DNA of 64,000 bases from Bailinhaonella thermotolerans (GTDB lineage Bacteria; Actinomycetota; Actinomycetes; Streptosporangiales; Streptosporangiaceae): positions 1 through 64,000 of the forward strand of contig NZ_QZEY01000016.1 in NCBI RefSeq assembly GCF_003594875.1. The letters run 5' to 3'. Below the pieces are notes generated by a model. That model saw only the letters and a list, made by a program, of their open reading frames with translations, ran no database searches and was not told the DNA's origin. Each line of letters begins with the position of its first letter. Position 1 is the stretch's first letter. Shown piece by piece: positions 63,388 through 64,000 of the stretch. A program made the position numbers and the translations under genes.

Positions 63388-64000
63388 TCAGGCCCCGGCC
63401 GTCGCGGGCTCCACCGGCTCCGCCGCCCCGGCCGCTCCGGCCGCTTCCGCCTGGGGCCGCGTCCGCGCGCGGGCGCTGAGGGCGACGGCGGCGAGGGCGA
63501 CCAGGCCGAGGGCCACGCCGATCCACGGGGTGGCGGTGTACCCGGCCCCGGCGTCGATCGCGAGGCCGCCGAGCCAGGGACCGGCGGTGATGCCGACGTT
63601 GAAGGCCGAGAAGTTGACCGCCGCGCCGAGGGTCGGGGCCTGGGCCGAGAGCGTGAACACTCGCGTGTTGAGCGCGGGGTTGACCACGAAGGCGAACACG
63701 CCGAGCAGGAAGACCAGCGGCACCGCGACCACGGGCGTCCCCGCCGCGAACGCGAGCGCCACGGAGACGGCCAGGAGCCCGGCGACCCCGACGTAGAGCG
63801 TGGGGAAGGGGCGGGCGTCCGCCGTACGGCCGCCGGCGGTGATGCCGAGGAGGGAGCCCACGCCGTACAGCGCGAGCACGGCGGGCACCCAGGAGGCGGG
63901 CAGCCCGGTGACGTCGGTCAGCAGCGGGGTCAGGTAGCTGAAGGTGACGATGCCGGCCCCGGTGGCCACCGCGGTGGTGGCGTAGGCGAGCCAGAGGCGG
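63388..64000 (-). CDS. MFS transporter, C-terminal part (runs off the right edge)
   Basis: At least 204 residues; the N-terminal half is beyond the window. About six transmembrane helices are visible (GIVTFSYLTPLLTDV; VPAVLALYGVGSLLGITAG; FPTLYVGVAGLLAVSVALAFA; PLVFLLGVFAFVVNPALNTRVF; AAVNFSAFNVGITAGPWLGG; IGVALGLVALAAVALSA). Layout matches AraJ/arabinose-efflux-type drug:H+ antiporters. The tail is Ala/Glu-rich. It converges on the LanB-C-like pair, 53 bp away; it might export their product, but the strand is opposite. Confidence 0.85.
   Translation of the reverse strand, partial: RLWLAYATTAVATGAGIVTFSYLTPLLTDVTGLPASWVPAVLALYGVGSLLGITAGGRTADARPFPTLYVGVAGLLAVSVALAFAAGTPVVAVPLVFLLGVFAFVVNPALNTRVFTLSAQAPTLGAAVNFSAFNVGITAGPWLGGLAIDAGAGYTATPWIGVALGLVALAAVALSARARTRPQAEAAGAAGAAEPVEPATAGA

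Overview
The window is a very GC-rich chromosomal segment of an actinobacterium. The evidence is near-total G/C at third codon positions, frequent GTG starts, many genes with a -10 hexamer only 5-7 bases before the start codon, a dnaK-grpE-dnaJ-hspR-clpB locus with HAIR-type operators, F420-type and P450 oxidoreductases, a WhiJ-like XRE/DUF397/anti-sigma-like ATPase module, an ANTAR protein and a SpoIIE phosphatase. The recurrent octamer CCGTACGG inside and between genes, and lantibiotic-dehydratase-like proteins, would suit a member of the Streptosporangiales (Actinomadura or Nonomuraea-like). That placement is inference. I see no transposase, prophage, rRNA, tRNA or CRISPR array; most of the window looks like resident chromosome.

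Layout, left to right. 0-9.3 kb: end fragment of a probable cell-wall hydrolase, an HD phosphohydrolase diverging from a ClpX-type zinc-finger/HTH protein across a striking double palindrome, a molybdopterin oxidoreductase diverging from a CoA-disulfide-reductase-like enzyme, the WhiJ-like regulatory module and a CapA lipoprotein. 9.3-16.3 kb: an alpha/beta-hydrolase-SDR fusion with a TetR gene, then TPR, secreted, DUF1841-like and GNAT proteins. 16.5-23.6 kb: heat-shock operon (minus strand). 23.7-30.8 kb: lipoprotein, rhodanese/TetR pair, a membrane-anchored heterodisulfide-reductase-like Fe-S protein ending in a strong terminator, a glycosyltransferase pair and csoR-copZ.

30.8-41.6 kb: an uncharacterised 452-residue protein, a DivIVA-like coiled-coil protein with a collagen-like tail, and a four-gene catabolic operon (acetoacetate-decarboxylase-like, SDR, two amidohydrolases) diverging from a TetR gene across a TGTAAC-N3-GTTACA operator. 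A nucleotidyltransferase and a secreted esterase follow. 41.7-52.9 kb: two-component system, F420-type LLM oxidoreductase diverging from a cytochrome P450, PAP2 phosphatase with an 18-bp-repeat tail, HAD hydrolase, DUF6328 membrane protein, glycosyltransferase with a coupled small ORF, SpoIIE phosphatase and GAF-ANTAR regulator. 53-64 kb: GntR/UTRA regulator, FAD-Rieske oxidoreductase, acyl-CoA ligase, tripeptidyl-aminopeptidase-like lipoprotein, DUF3140, aldose epimerase, a translationally coupled pair of stand-alone lantibiotic-dehydratase C-terminal (elimination-type) proteins, and a truncated MFS transporter.

The most promising leads are the orphan LanB-C-like pair with a short, apparently leaderless ORF in front of it, the double palindrome at the ClpX-zinc-finger/HTH gene, and the TetR-controlled amidohydrolase/decarboxylase operon. 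All functions are assigned from motifs read by eye; no database search was possible.
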